From the NCBI RefSeq assembly GCF_027625935.1, contig NZ_CP115301.1:62001-126000 (forward strand): DNA of 64,000 bases. The letters run 5' to 3'. A model generated the notes under the pieces. That model worked only from the letters and a program-made list of their open reading frames with translations, did no database searches and was not told the DNA's origin. Shown here one piece after another: positions 42,024 to 50,247 of this stretch (positions are counted from its first letter, which is position 1; each line of letters begins with the position of its first letter). The stretch is from Streptomyces camelliae (GTDB lineage Bacteria; Actinomycetota; Actinomycetes; Streptomycetales; Streptomycetaceae). The position numbers and the translations under genes are program-made.

Positions 42024-42874
42024 TCCCGGGTCACCGGCTTCAGCCCGATGATGGCCCGGGCCTCCTCAGGAGTGGCCGGCTCGCGACCCAGCTCCCGGCC
42101 GATGCGTACGGCGCGCTCCACGAGGCGGGGGTTGGTGGCCGGGGACTTGGTGGCCCAGTCGTCGTACGGGTTGTCCTCCAGTCCGACGCGCACATGCCCG
42201 CCGAGCGCGGTGGCGAGGGTGTTCGCCCGGGTCTGGTAGCGGCCGATCCCGGCCAGGGCCCAGGTCGTGCCCTGCGGCAGCGCGGCCAGTACGGCGGCCA
42301 GGTTGGCCGCGCTGACCGCGGCGGTACCCAGGGAGCCGAGCAGCACATTGGCGTAGAACGGCGGGTGCAGGACGCCCCTGTCGGCGAGGAAGGAGGCGTA
42401 GTCGGCCATTCCGACGTCGAACACCTCCAGCTCGGGAACCACCTCGTGGTCCCGCATGGCCTGGGCCAGATCCTGGATCGTCTGGGGGGAGTTGACCGAG
42501 GGGCCGGTGGGGAAGTTCATCGAACCGAGGGTGAGCGATGCCATCTCGGGCTTGCCCAGCCCGGTGACCGTGAGCGAAGCGGACCGCTTGGGTGTCTCGG
42601 ACCAGTTACGGCCGCTGGTGGTCACCACGACGACGATGTCGGGCGTCTCGGACACGACGGCGTCGCAGATCTCCTGGAACCGTTCCGGCCTCCAGGTGGG
42701 TTCCTCGTGGGTGTCCCGCGCGTGCAGGTGGACCATGGAGGCACCGGCGTCGCGGCAGCGGCGCACGTCCGCCGCGATCTGCGCCGGGTCCACGGGGACG
42801 GCGGGGACCTTCGAGCGGCGCGGGATCATTCCGGTCGGGCAGAGGTTCACGATGAGCTTGTCGCCTAAACTCAT
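42020..42874 (-). CDS. Beta-keto acid cleavage enzyme (BKACE, DUF849)
   Basis: A 284-aa TIM-barrel protein of the BKACE family. IVNLCPTGMIPRRS is the N-terminal strand, GASMVHLHARDTHEEPTW carries the His-x-His zinc ligands, and GLEDNPYDDWATKSPATN the C-terminal signature. Family members cleave beta-keto acids with acetyl-CoA to give acetoacetyl-CoA plus a new CoA ester. It lies between ribA and the methyltransferase in a coupled operon, a context I do not recognise from known pathways. The start is ATG 42872-42874. Confidence 0.88.
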   Translation of the reverse strand: MSLGDKLIVNLCPTGMIPRRSKVPAVPVDPAQIAADVRRCRDAGASMVHLHARDTHEEPTWRPERFQEICDAVVSETPDIVVVVTTSGRNWSETPKRSASLTVTGLGKPEMASLTLGSMNFPTGPSVNSPQTIQDLAQAMRDHEVVPELEVFDVGMADYASFLADRGVLHPPFYANVLLGSLGTAAVSAANLAAVLAALPQGTTWALAGIGRYQTRANTLATALGGHVRVGLEDNPYDDWATKSPATNPRLVERAVRIGRELGREPATPEEARAIIGLKPVTRE

Positions 42875-42952
42875 GCCGTACCTGCTTTCAGAGGATGTGC
42901 GGCAAAGGGTCGCCGGTGACCGGCCGTCAGCCGGGCGGACTGCCGGATTCCG

Positions 42953-43558
42953 TCAGGGGCCCAGGCTGTCCAGGTGCCCGAGCACATAGTCCTTGGTCTT
43001 GAGGTAGCCGGAGTTGTGCAGTGTCACGAAGCCGCCCCAGGGAACACGCTCGACCTCGAACCCGGCCCCCTCAAGCGCCGCGATCTTGAGCGGGTTGTTG
43101 GTGGCCAGGCGGAGCCGGGGGACGCAGAAGGCGCGCAGCACCTCGATGGCGTCGGTGTAGTCGCGGTCGTCGACCGGCAGCCCGAGGGCCACGTTGGCCT
43201 CGACGGTGTTCAGACCCTGCTCCTGCAGGGCGTACGCCCTGATCTTGTTGGCGAGGCCCACGCCTCGTCCCTCGTGGCCGAGCAGATACAGCAGGATCCC
43301 GTAGTCGCTGGCGAGCACCGCATCGAGTGCGGCCGACAACTGGCTTCCGCAGTCGCAGCGCAGCGAGCCGAGGATGTCTCCGGTCGCGCAGGCGCTGTGC
43401 ATACGCACCAGCGGCTCGCGGTCGTCGGCGCGTGGTGTCCGGTGCACCGCCGCCATGACCCGTTCGGGTCCGTTCTCCTCCCGGCCGAATATGTGCAGCT
43501 CCACCTCCCCACCGGAAATCGGTAAAGTGCAGTTGGCCTGACGGACGATATGCGACAT
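42953..43558 (-). CDS. ribA: GTP cyclohydrolase II
   Basis: A 201-aa RibA of single-domain type. The zinc ligands are Cys57, Cys68 and Cys70 in HSACATGDILGSLRCDCG; GHEGRGVGLANKIRAYALQE and LATNNPLKIAAL carry the catalytic Arg and GTP-binding regions. It opens GTP to the first committed pyrimidine of flavin (or deazaflavin) synthesis. It heads a leftward operon and is divergent from the gamma-glutamyltransferase homologue. It is probably a pathway-dedicated copy, since it is separated from ribB, ribD and ribH. The start is ATG 43556-43558. Confidence 0.93.
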   Translation of the reverse strand: MSHIVRQANCTLPISGGEVELHIFGREENGPERVMAAVHRTPRADDREPLVRMHSACATGDILGSLRCDCGSQLSAALDAVLASDYGILLYLLGHEGRGVGLANKIRAYALQEQGLNTVEANVALGLPVDDRDYTDAIEVLRAFCVPRLRLATNNPLKIAALEGAGFEVERVPWGGFVTLHNSGYLKTKDYVLGHLDSLGP

Positions 43559-43906
43559 CGGCTTACCTCAAGGGCATGTGAAAGGGCGCACGGTGGCCTG
43601 AGCGCTGCACGTCGTTTACATGTGGAGCGGCGCGCCGATACATCTCGGAAAACTGCCAGCAATCAGGGTACAAGCGGCTTGTCCAAAAGACATGCAACCT
43701 GCATTTCTGACGCGAAACCGATTGCTCAATACAGCGACGAAGCGGGCATCCCGGGCATGCTTGTCCGGGATTCTTCAGTGGGCTGCGGTGCGCGGGTGCG
43801 AGGTTCGGCCACACCGCGGGAACCCGTCGCCCGCAGGCGGCACGGCACGGCAGGATCCATCCCTAAGATCGTGGTGACGGCCATCATTCGACCGAAGAGG
43901 GTGGAC
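43559..43906. other. Divergent promoter region of the flavin locus
   Basis: About 350 bp between ribA (-) and the gamma-glutamyltransferase arm (+). I see no FMN riboswitch here, unlike at 57104. TCCCGGGCATGCTTGTCCGGGA (43747-43768, arms TCCCGG/CCGGGA) is an inverted repeat that could be an operator. Promoters cannot be placed with confidence. Confidence 0.4.
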
Positions 43907-43978
43907 GTGGTCGAGGTTTACCTGCGGCTCGACGCAGAATCAGATATTCCGTTCATCATGGTGCGGCCATGCGGGTAG
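43907..43978 (+). CDS. Possible 23-aa leader peptide coupled to the gamma-glutamyltransferase gene
   Basis: GTG 43907 has GAAGAGG seven bases upstream and encodes VEVYLRLDAESDIPFIMVRP plus three residues, ending at TAG 43976-43978. That stop lies just past the ATG (43969) of the next gene, which has no ribosome site of its own. This arrangement suggests the leader is translated to allow re-initiation. Confidence 0.35.
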   Translation: MVEVYLRLDAESDIPFIMVRPCG

Positions 43979-45570
43979 TGCTGCGTGACCGGCAGCAGTG
44001 GGGAAGCCGTGGCGTGGTCTCGACGGGGTCGTCCGCGGCCACCCTTGCCGCACTGCGTGTCCTGGAGGAGGGCGGCACGGCGTTCGACGCCGCGATCACC
44101 GCGTCGGCGATGATGACCGTCTGCATGCCGATGGCCTCCGGCCCCGGAGGCGATGCCACAGCCGTACTGCACGTGGGCGGCAAGCGGACGGCACTCGCCC
44201 TGGTCGGCCTCGGCCGGGCGCCGCGGTCCGCCCATCCGCAGGCGTTCGGTGAGCGGGGCCTGGACGCCGTACCGCGCACCGGTGTTCTGTCGGCGACCAC
44301 GCCCGCGTTGCTCGACGCATGGTTCGAGGTGCACGAGCGCTTCGGCACGCTGCCGCTGGAGCGGCTGCTGCGCCCGGCGCTGCGCACCGCGTCCGAAGGC
44401 GCCGTGATCACCGGTCAGTTCCAGCGGTGGACCAGGGAGAACCTCCACGTCCTCGAACAGCCGGAGTTCCGTGGTCTGTACGGGCGGGCCGCCGAGGCGG
44501 ACTCGGTCGGCACCTCCCTGCCCCAGCCCGGGCTCGCCCGCCTGCTCGACAGGGCCGGCCGCGAGAGCCGGGAGGCGCTCAACGGCTGGATCGCCGAACT
44601 GGCCCACGAGGTGAGCGCCCGCCACGGAGGATTCCTGCGCGGCGACGACGTGACCGCCACAAGGGCCTGTCTCGTTCCCGCCCTCGACGCGCAGGTCGCC
44701 GGACGCAAGGTGGCCGTGCCGCCGGCGCCCACCCAGGGGCCGCTGATGCTGCAGAACCTCGCGCTGTACGGGGCGTTGCTCAGCGACGGTGTCGACAGCG
44801 GCTCGGCCCCGGGCATCCATCTCCTCGCCGAGACCGTTCACCAGACCTTCGGCTGGCGCCTGGACCACCTGCGGGACCCGGAGTCCGCGGGACCGCCCAT
44901 GCCCGACCCCCTCGGCGCGGACACCCTGGCCGCACTCCTCAGCGGCATCGACCCGGACCGGCGCACCCCCTGCCGGTACACCGGCCACTACTCGCACGGT
45001 GACACCACGCACCTGGTCGTCGCCGACCGCGCGGGCAACGCGGTGACCTGGGTGCAGAGCCTCGGCCTGGGTTTCGGGGCCGGAGTGGGGCTGCCCGAGG
45101 CGGGACTGCTGCTGTGCAACCGCCTCGGCCGCAGCGCGACACTCGATCACCGGCACGCCAACCGGGTCACGCCGGGCGCCCGGCCCGTCAACACCATCTT
45201 CCCCTGGACGATCAGCGAGGGACCGGCCGTCCGGTGGCTGGGCGGGACACCCGGCGGGGACGGGCAGTGCCAGTGGAACACCCAGGTCGCGGCCGCCCTG
45301 CTGTTCGACGACAGCACCGCGCTGCGCGCCCTGTCCCGGCCGCGCTGGACGTACTTCCCCGGCAGTGACCGGATCGAGGCCGGTCGCCCGGAACAACTCC
45401 ACGTCGACGAGACGATGGAGCCGGCGGCCGTGGCCGAGCTGGTGCGCCGCGGGCACGACGTCGTGCGCAAGGCCAGTGTCGGCGGCGTCAACCGCGTCGT
45501 GTCCTGGCAGCGTGGCTCGCTGTACGGCCTGGACGACGGCCGGCAGGAGGGCCTGACGGCGGCCTGCTGA
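43969..45570 (+). CDS. Gamma-glutamyltransferase-family Ntn-hydrolase
   Basis: A 533-aa GGT homologue. Residues ~15-70 (GGTAFDAAITASAMMTVCMP) open the large subunit. GDTTHLVVADRAGNAVTWVQ around residue 345 gives the processing/catalytic Thr at the small-subunit N-terminus. NTIFPWTISEGPAVRWLGG is the later GGT motif. There is no signal peptide, so it would be cytoplasmic, unlike secreted GGTs. Possible roles are removal or addition of a gamma-glutamyl group on a pathway intermediate. ATG 43969 lacks a ribosome site and seems coupled to a short upstream frame. Confidence 0.87.
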   Translation: MRVVLRDRQQWGSRGVVSTGSSAATLAALRVLEEGGTAFDAAITASAMMTVCMPMASGPGGDATAVLHVGGKRTALALVGLGRAPRSAHPQAFGERGLDAVPRTGVLSATTPALLDAWFEVHERFGTLPLERLLRPALRTASEGAVITGQFQRWTRENLHVLEQPEFRGLYGRAAEADSVGTSLPQPGLARLLDRAGRESREALNGWIAELAHEVSARHGGFLRGDDVTATRACLVPALDAQVAGRKVAVPPAPTQGPLMLQNLALYGALLSDGVDSGSAPGIHLLAETVHQTFGWRLDHLRDPESAGPPMPDPLGADTLAALLSGIDPDRRTPCRYTGHYSHGDTTHLVVADRAGNAVTWVQSLGLGFGAGVGLPEAGLLLCNRLGRSATLDHRHANRVTPGARPVNTIFPWTISEGPAVRWLGGTPGGDGQCQWNTQVAAALLFDDSTALRALSRPRWTYFPGSDRIEAGRPEQLHVDETMEPAAVAELVRRGHDVVRKASVGGVNRVVSWQRGSLYGLDDGRQEGLTAAC

Positions 45571-45575
45571 AAAGC

Positions 45576-45597
45576 CCGCGGCCGCCGTCGGCCGCGG
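45576..45597 (+). terminator. Intercistronic GC hairpin
   Basis: CCGCGGCCG-ccgt-CGGCCGCGG is a perfect 9-bp stem five bases after the gamma-glutamyltransferase stop and 32 bp before the riboflavin synthase start. It may stop part of the transcripts or protect mRNA ends. Confidence 0.55.
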
Positions 45598-45629
45598 TGA
45601 ACCGGAAGATCATGACCGAAGGAGAGACA

Positions 45630-46106
45630 GTGGACCGAATCGGAGTGGTGGACACCATGTTCGCGCGGATCGACATGGGGTCGATCGCCGAGAACAGGCT
45701 CGCCGCCATGGAGGGCTTCGGGGAGCGGTTCGAGGTGGTGCGGGTGACCGTGCCGGGCTTCAAAGACCTGGCCGTGGCCGCCCGCCGCCTGATCGAGAAG
45801 GAGGACTGCGCCATCGTCATCGCCTGCGGCATGCCCGGCGGCGCGGAACTCGACCAGGCGTGTGCGCACGAGGCCGCCCAGGGCATCATGCTCGCTCAGG
45901 TGCTGACCGGAACGCACATCTTGGAGGTGTTCGTGCACACCCAGGAGGAGTCGGATCCGGTCAAGTTCGAAGAACTGTGCCGCAACAGGGTGGGGTCCCA
46001 CGCCGTGAATGCATACTGGATGCTCTACGCACCCGAAGAACTGCGCAAGCGGGCTGGGCAGGGAATCCGCCAGGGCGGCCCGGACACCGGACCCCTGCTC
46101 GCCTGA
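45630..46106 (+). CDS. Archaeal-type riboflavin synthase
   Basis: A 158-aa protein with the small lumazine-synthase-like fold of archaeal RibC. Conserved stretches are IGVVDTMFARIDMGSIAENR, VTVPGFKDLAVAARRLIEKE, ACGMPGGAELDQACAHEAAQ, THILEVFVHTQEE and RAGQGIRQGG. Archaeal riboflavin synthase turns two 6,7-dimethyl-8-ribityllumazines into riboflavin plus the pyrimidine. Typical bacterial RibE is a two-barrel protein of unrelated fold, so this is a non-standard copy. GTG 45630 has AGGAG five bases upstream; ATG 45612 is an alternative. Its place with RosB-like, RibA and RibB genes implies dedicated flavin supply. Confidence 0.82.
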   Translation: MDRIGVVDTMFARIDMGSIAENRLAAMEGFGERFEVVRVTVPGFKDLAVAARRLIEKEDCAIVIACGMPGGAELDQACAHEAAQGIMLAQVLTGTHILEVFVHTQEESDPVKFEELCRNRVGSHAVNAYWMLYAPEELRKRAGQGIRQGGPDTGPLLA

Positions 46107-46162
46107 ATGCGGTGTGCGCCTGTACGGTGAAAACTCCCGGTTCCTGATACGTGAATAACTCG

Positions 46163-46191
46163 TTGCGTATGTCCGGGACTTGTACTAACTT
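46163..46191 (+). promoter_or_regulatory. Weak promoter candidate before the permease gene
   Basis: TTGCGT (46163-46168) and TAACTT (46186-46191) are 17 bp apart in an AT-richer patch between the riboflavin synthase and permease genes. Only a possibility. Confidence 0.3.
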
Positions 46192-46235
46192 GCGGGACGG
46201 ACCATAACTCGCGCTATCTGGCCAGGGACGGTCGA

Positions 46236-47129
46236 GTGTTCCCAGCGGGTATCACGCGCAATACGTCGCAACCTGAAGCAGACGATCAAGAGGTCACCGC
46301 AGACGGATCCCCTGGCGGAGCGTTATCCACGGTGAAAGAGGAAGTCGCCGGGAGACGTCGGGGCGCACGGCGCCGGATATTACGCAGGGGTGTTTCCCTG
46401 AGAATTCTGGCGCCGGCCGTGCTGGGCTTCCTCCTGATCTCTCTCTGGGGCGCAGCAACCCATTTTGGATCTGTATCCGCGTTCTTCCTGCCCACTCCCT
46501 ATTCCGTCGCGAAGGAGCTGGTACGCCAACTGCAGGACGGTTCCCTGCTCCACTACACGAACCAGACCCTGACCGAGAGCGCGGCGGGCAGCGCACTCGG
46601 TGTGACCGTCGCCCTCCCGCTCGCCCACGTCATCGCCCGCAGCAGGGTGGCCGCGGCGGCGCTGCAACCGTACGTGGCGGCTTCCCAGGCGGTGCCGGCG
46701 GTGGCGCTCGCTCCGCTCCTGGCCCTGTGGCTCGGCTACGGGCTGCTGCCCGTCGCCGTGCTCTGCGCCCTGCTGGTCTTCTTCCCGATCGTCGTCAGCA
46801 CCCTGGTGGGACTGCGGTCGATCGACCCCGACATCATGAACGCGGCACGTGTCGACGGGGTGAGCCGCCTTCAGATGCTGCGGTACATCGAGTGGCCCCT
46901 CGCGCTGCCCGGCACACTCGCGGGCGTCCGGGCCGGGGTCACCCTGTCCATCACCGGTGCCGTCGTCGGCGAGTTCGTCGTGGGCGGCGACGGCCTGGGT
47001 CAGCTGCTCACCGTGGAACGCAGCGCGGCGGACACCGTCGGCATGTTCGCCACGCTGCTGGTGCTCACCACACTGGCGGCATGCCTCTACGGCCTGATGC
47101 TGCTGCTTGAGCGGTGGGCGCGGTGGTGA
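46236..47129 (+). CDS. ABC importer permease (SsuC/ThiX/RibX-like)
   Basis: A 297-aa permease with about six membrane spans after a charged ~50-residue N-terminus. VDGVSRLQMLRYIEWPLALP is the EAA loop that docks an ATPase; QAVPAVALAPLLALWLGYGL is typical of the nitrate/sulfonate/thiamine-precursor importer class. With the binding lipoprotein that follows 107 bp later it forms an import system lacking its own ATPase here. In this locus the natural guess is uptake of riboflavin or a flavin precursor, as in RibXY. The start is GTG 46236 after AGGGACGG. Confidence 0.85.
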   Translation: MFPAGITRNTSQPEADDQEVTADGSPGGALSTVKEEVAGRRRGARRRILRRGVSLRILAPAVLGFLLISLWGAATHFGSVSAFFLPTPYSVAKELVRQLQDGSLLHYTNQTLTESAAGSALGVTVALPLAHVIARSRVAAAALQPYVAASQAVPAVALAPLLALWLGYGLLPVAVLCALLVFFPIVVSTLVGLRSIDPDIMNAARVDGVSRLQMLRYIEWPLALPGTLAGVRAGVTLSITGAVVGEFVVGGDGLGQLLTVERSAADTVGMFATLLVLTTLAACLYGLMLLLERWARW

Positions 47130-47236
47130 CCGCCCGGCCCGCCCACCGCCCAAGACGCCCATGGTGCCCGGGGCGCCGTCGAACCAGGCATGCCCGAAGA
47201 CGACAGTTCACCGTGACGCCAGAAAGAGCCTCGTTG

Positions 47237-48286
47237 ATGAGAGTTGTCACCCCATTGCCGCTGCGGCGCTTCGGCGGCCCCCGGACGTCGACGGCCGTAC
47301 TCGTGGCCGCCCTGCTGGCGGCGACCCTGACGTCCTGCGCCGACGGCTCGAAGGCAGGTGACAAGAGCGCCGCCCACGTCACACTCGGGCTGACCTACAT
47401 ACCCAACATCCAGTTCGCCCCGTTCTACGTGGCCGAGGAGAAGGGGTATTACAAGGACGCCGGCCTACAGGTCACCCTGCATCATCACACCGCCAGCGAC
47501 GACCTCTTCGGCGGCCTGAAGGCGGGCAGGGAGGACCTGGTCCTGGCCGGCGGCGACGAGATGCTCCAGGGCAGGGCGAGCTCGGTCCCGGTGGTCGACG
47601 TCATGACGGTCTACAAGCGCTACCCCGTGGCCCTGCTGGTGCCCGGCGAGTCGCCCCTCCACGCCGCCTCCGACCTGCGCGGCCGCACCATCGGTGTGCC
47701 CGGACCGTACGGCGAGACCTACTTCGGGCTGCTGGCGCTCATGGCCGAGGCCGGGCTCACGACCAAGGACGTCACGATCAAGTCCATCGGATACACGCAG
47801 CAGGCGGCCCTGACCGCACACCGCGTCGACGGCGTGATGGGCTTCGTCAACAACGATCAGATCAACTTCGAGCAGGCAGGGCTGGACGTACGCGCCATCG
47901 ATCTGGCAGGGGAGAGCAGCGCCGCGTCACTGGTGTCGTCGGGTCTCGGAGCATCCGAGAGTTTCCTCGCCAAACGCCCCGGCGATGTGCGCAAGTTCGT
48001 GCAAGCCACCCTGCGCGGTGTCGAGTTCACCCTGGCCCACCCGAAGGAGGCCGTCGAACTCAGCCGCAGTTACATCCCCGGCCTGACCGATGCCAAGAGC
48101 CAGGCGCTGGCGCAGAAGGTGCTCAAGGCGTCGGCTCCGCTCATCCGTGGCTCCGGAGGACAGCTGGGGAAGAACGACCCGCAGACCTGGCTCCGTATGG
48201 CCGGCTTCCTGAAGGACAAGGGCCTGATCCAGAAGGAAGTCCCGGCAGGCAAGGCGTACAGCAACGACTACCTGCCCAAGGAATGA
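47237..48286 (+). CDS. ABC importer substrate-binding lipoprotein (NMT1/ThiY/RibY-like)
   Basis: A 349-aa lipoprotein. The signal ends in the lipobox LTSC, giving the lipidated Cys near residue 34. TLGLTYIPNIQFAPFYVAEE starts the NMT1-like periplasmic-binding fold found in ThiY and RibY. VGMGFVNN-type hinge segments (DGVMGFVNNDQINFEQAG) follow. Family members bind pyrimidines, sulfonates or riboflavin. The linked permease and flavin genes favour a flavin-like ligand, but the pocket cannot be read by eye. The start is ATG 47237 after AGAAAGAG. Confidence 0.87.
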   Translation: MRVVTPLPLRRFGGPRTSTAVLVAALLAATLTSCADGSKAGDKSAAHVTLGLTYIPNIQFAPFYVAEEKGYYKDAGLQVTLHHHTASDDLFGGLKAGREDLVLAGGDEMLQGRASSVPVVDVMTVYKRYPVALLVPGESPLHAASDLRGRTIGVPGPYGETYFGLLALMAEAGLTTKDVTIKSIGYTQQAALTAHRVDGVMGFVNNDQINFEQAGLDVRAIDLAGESSAASLVSSGLGASESFLAKRPGDVRKFVQATLRGVEFTLAHPKEAVELSRSYIPGLTDAKSQALAQKVLKASAPLIRGSGGQLGKNDPQTWLRMAGFLKDKGLIQKEVPAGKAYSNDYLPKE

Positions 48287-48348
48287 CGGCCGGCAGCGCT
48301 CTCGCTGTGCGCAGTCACCAGCAGTCGCGACCAGAAGGGTAGAGAAGC

Positions 48349-49125
48349 ATGACGCTCAAGGCACTCATCCTCAACACCACTCTGCGCCGATCCCCGAGCC
48401 GCTCCCAGACCCAGGGACTGATAGACAAGGCCGTTGCCCTCTACGAGAAGGAGGGCATCGAGACAGAGGTCATCAGGGTCATCGACCACGACATCGAGCA
48501 GGAGTACTGGGACGACTTCGACGACTGGAAAGCCGGCGAGAAAGCGCGCAGGCAGGACGAGTGGCCCTGGCTGCTCGGCAAGATCCGGGAGGCCGACATC
48601 CTGGTCATCGCCACCCCGATCACCCTCAACATGTGCACTTCTGCGGCCCATGTCATCCTTGAGAAGCTCAACCTCATGGACGAACTGACGCCGCGGACCA
48701 AGCAGTTCCCGCTGTACAACAAGGTGGCCGGGCTGCTCATGTGCGGCAACGAGGACGGCGCCCACCACGTCGCCGGAACCGTCCTGAACAACCTCGGCCG
48801 CCTGGGATACAGCGTCCCGCCGAACGCGGCGGCGTACTGGCTGGGTCCGGCCGGCACCGGGCCCGGCTACATCGAGGCCAACGGCGACCGGCACTTCCAC
48901 ACCAACAAGCTCATCCGCTTCATGGTGGCCAACACGGCCCACCTGGCACGCGTCCTGGAGCAGACCCCGTACACCACCGACCTGGAGCGGTGCGCCGAGG
49001 AGGCACGGGGCGAGAGCGACGACGTGTTCGCGATCAGGGTCAACGTGAACACCCCGGCGATCCGCTACAAGCGCTTCCAGAAACTCGGCGACGTCACGGT
49101 CGACTCCCACTCCGCCGGTAGCTGA
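48349..49125 (+). CDS. RosB-like flavodoxin-fold enzyme (8-amino-FMN synthase candidate)
   Basis: A 258-aa NAD(P)H-dependent FMN reductase/flavodoxin-like protein: LKALILNTTLRRSPSRSQTQ, DILVIATPITLNMCTSAAHV and VAGLLMCGNEDGAHHVAGTV. It agrees closely, as I remember it, with RosB of Streptomyces davaonensis, which replaces the C8 methyl of FMN by an amino group through oxidation, decarboxylation and transamination. An ordinary FMN reductase of this fold is usually ~180-200 aa, so the longer length also favours RosB. Its neighbours (ribA, riboflavin synthase, ribB with an FMN riboswitch) fit a flavin-antimetabolite locus. The start is ATG 48349 after AGGGTAGAG. Confidence 0.82.
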   Translation: MTLKALILNTTLRRSPSRSQTQGLIDKAVALYEKEGIETEVIRVIDHDIEQEYWDDFDDWKAGEKARRQDEWPWLLGKIREADILVIATPITLNMCTSAAHVILEKLNLMDELTPRTKQFPLYNKVAGLLMCGNEDGAHHVAGTVLNNLGRLGYSVPPNAAAYWLGPAGTGPGYIEANGDRHFHTNKLIRFMVANTAHLARVLEQTPYTTDLERCAEEARGESDDVFAIRVNVNTPAIRYKRFQKLGDVTVDSHSAGS

Positions 49126-49218
49126 CCAGGGGCCGGGCGGCGGTAGGCCGTCGCCCGGCCTTCACCGCCGTCCCCGGGGCGGACCACAACGGCAGCCGCA
49201 GACCGGCAGGGGAGCGAG

Positions 49219-50229
49219 ATGAAGATCATCGAAGTGCGTGGTCTGTGCAAGGAGTACCGGATCCCCGACAAGGAACCAGGTCTGGCGGGCACGGTCAAGC
49301 ACTTCATACGACCCCGCTACCGCACGAAGCAGGCGCTGTGCGGCGTCGGCCTCGACGTCGAGGCAGGCGAATCCGTCGGGTATCTCGGCTCCAACGGCGC
49401 CGGCAAGTCCACCACGATCAAGATCCTCACCGGTCTGCTGTCCCCGACCGACGGCTTCGTCAGGGTCAACGGCCTGGAACCTCATCGGGACCGCAAGAAG
49501 CACGTGCGCGAGATCGGAGCCGTCTTCGGACACCGGACAGGCCTGTGGTGGGACCTGCCGGTCATCGACTCCTTCAAGGCCCTCAGCAGCGTGTACGAGA
49601 TCCCGGACGCGACCTACCGGGGCAACCTGGATGTCTTCACCGAGCTGCTCGGCCTCCACGAGATCCTGCACGTCCCGGTGCGCCAGCTCTCTCTGGGCCA
49701 GCGCCTGCGGGCCGACCTGGCCGGCGCTTTCCTGCACAGCCCGCGCCTGGTCTTCCTGGACGAGCCGACGTCCGGCCTGGACATCAACTCCAAGGCGGCC
49801 GTACGGCAGTTCATCCGTCACCTCAACCGGGAGCAAGGCACGACGGTCTTCCTGACCAGCCACGACATGGGCGACGTCGAGGGGATATGTGATCGGCTGG
49901 TCATCCTGGACCGGGGCAGCAAGATCCTCGACGAGGGCCTCGACCGGGTGAAGCACCGGCTCGCGACCGACCGGCACCTCATCGTGACGTTGCCCGAGGC
50001 GGAGGAAGCGGCCGAAGTGGTCCGGACGGTGCACACCCACACCGCCGCCACCTGCACGATGCTCGACCGGCAGCGGCTGTCCTGCTCCTTCGACCGCAAC
50101 ACGGTCGGCGTCGCACAGCTCGTCGGGCTGATCATGCGCCACCACGAGATCGTCGACTTCGAACTGCGTGAACCGGCGCTCGAACACCTCGTCCAGCGTA
50201 TCTTCCAAAGACCCCCGTCCACGTCGTAG
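49219..50229 (+). CDS. ABC-2 exporter ATPase, system 1
   Basis: A 336-aa nucleotide-binding protein. Walker A is GSNGAGKST, the signature is LSLGQRLRADL (a variant LSxGQ), and Walker B with the catalytic Glu is LVFLDEPTSG, followed by SHDMGD. The insert KEPGLAGTVKHFIRPRY after the first strand is typical of the COG4586-type ATPases that pair with two different ABC-2 permeases. Those two permeases follow directly. It powers export of a small molecule, probably the locus product. The start is ATG 49219 after GGGGAGCG. Confidence 0.9.
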   Translation: MKIIEVRGLCKEYRIPDKEPGLAGTVKHFIRPRYRTKQALCGVGLDVEAGESVGYLGSNGAGKSTTIKILTGLLSPTDGFVRVNGLEPHRDRKKHVREIGAVFGHRTGLWWDLPVIDSFKALSSVYEIPDATYRGNLDVFTELLGLHEILHVPVRQLSLGQRLRADLAGAFLHSPRLVFLDEPTSGLDINSKAAVRQFIRHLNREQGTTVFLTSHDMGDVEGICDRLVILDRGSKILDEGLDRVKHRLATDRHLIVTLPEAEEAAEVVRTVHTHTAATCTMLDRQRLSCSFDRNTVGVAQLVGLIMRHHEIVDFELREPALEHLVQRIFQRPPSTS

Positions 50230-50247
50230 CGGCCAGGGGAGTTGCCG

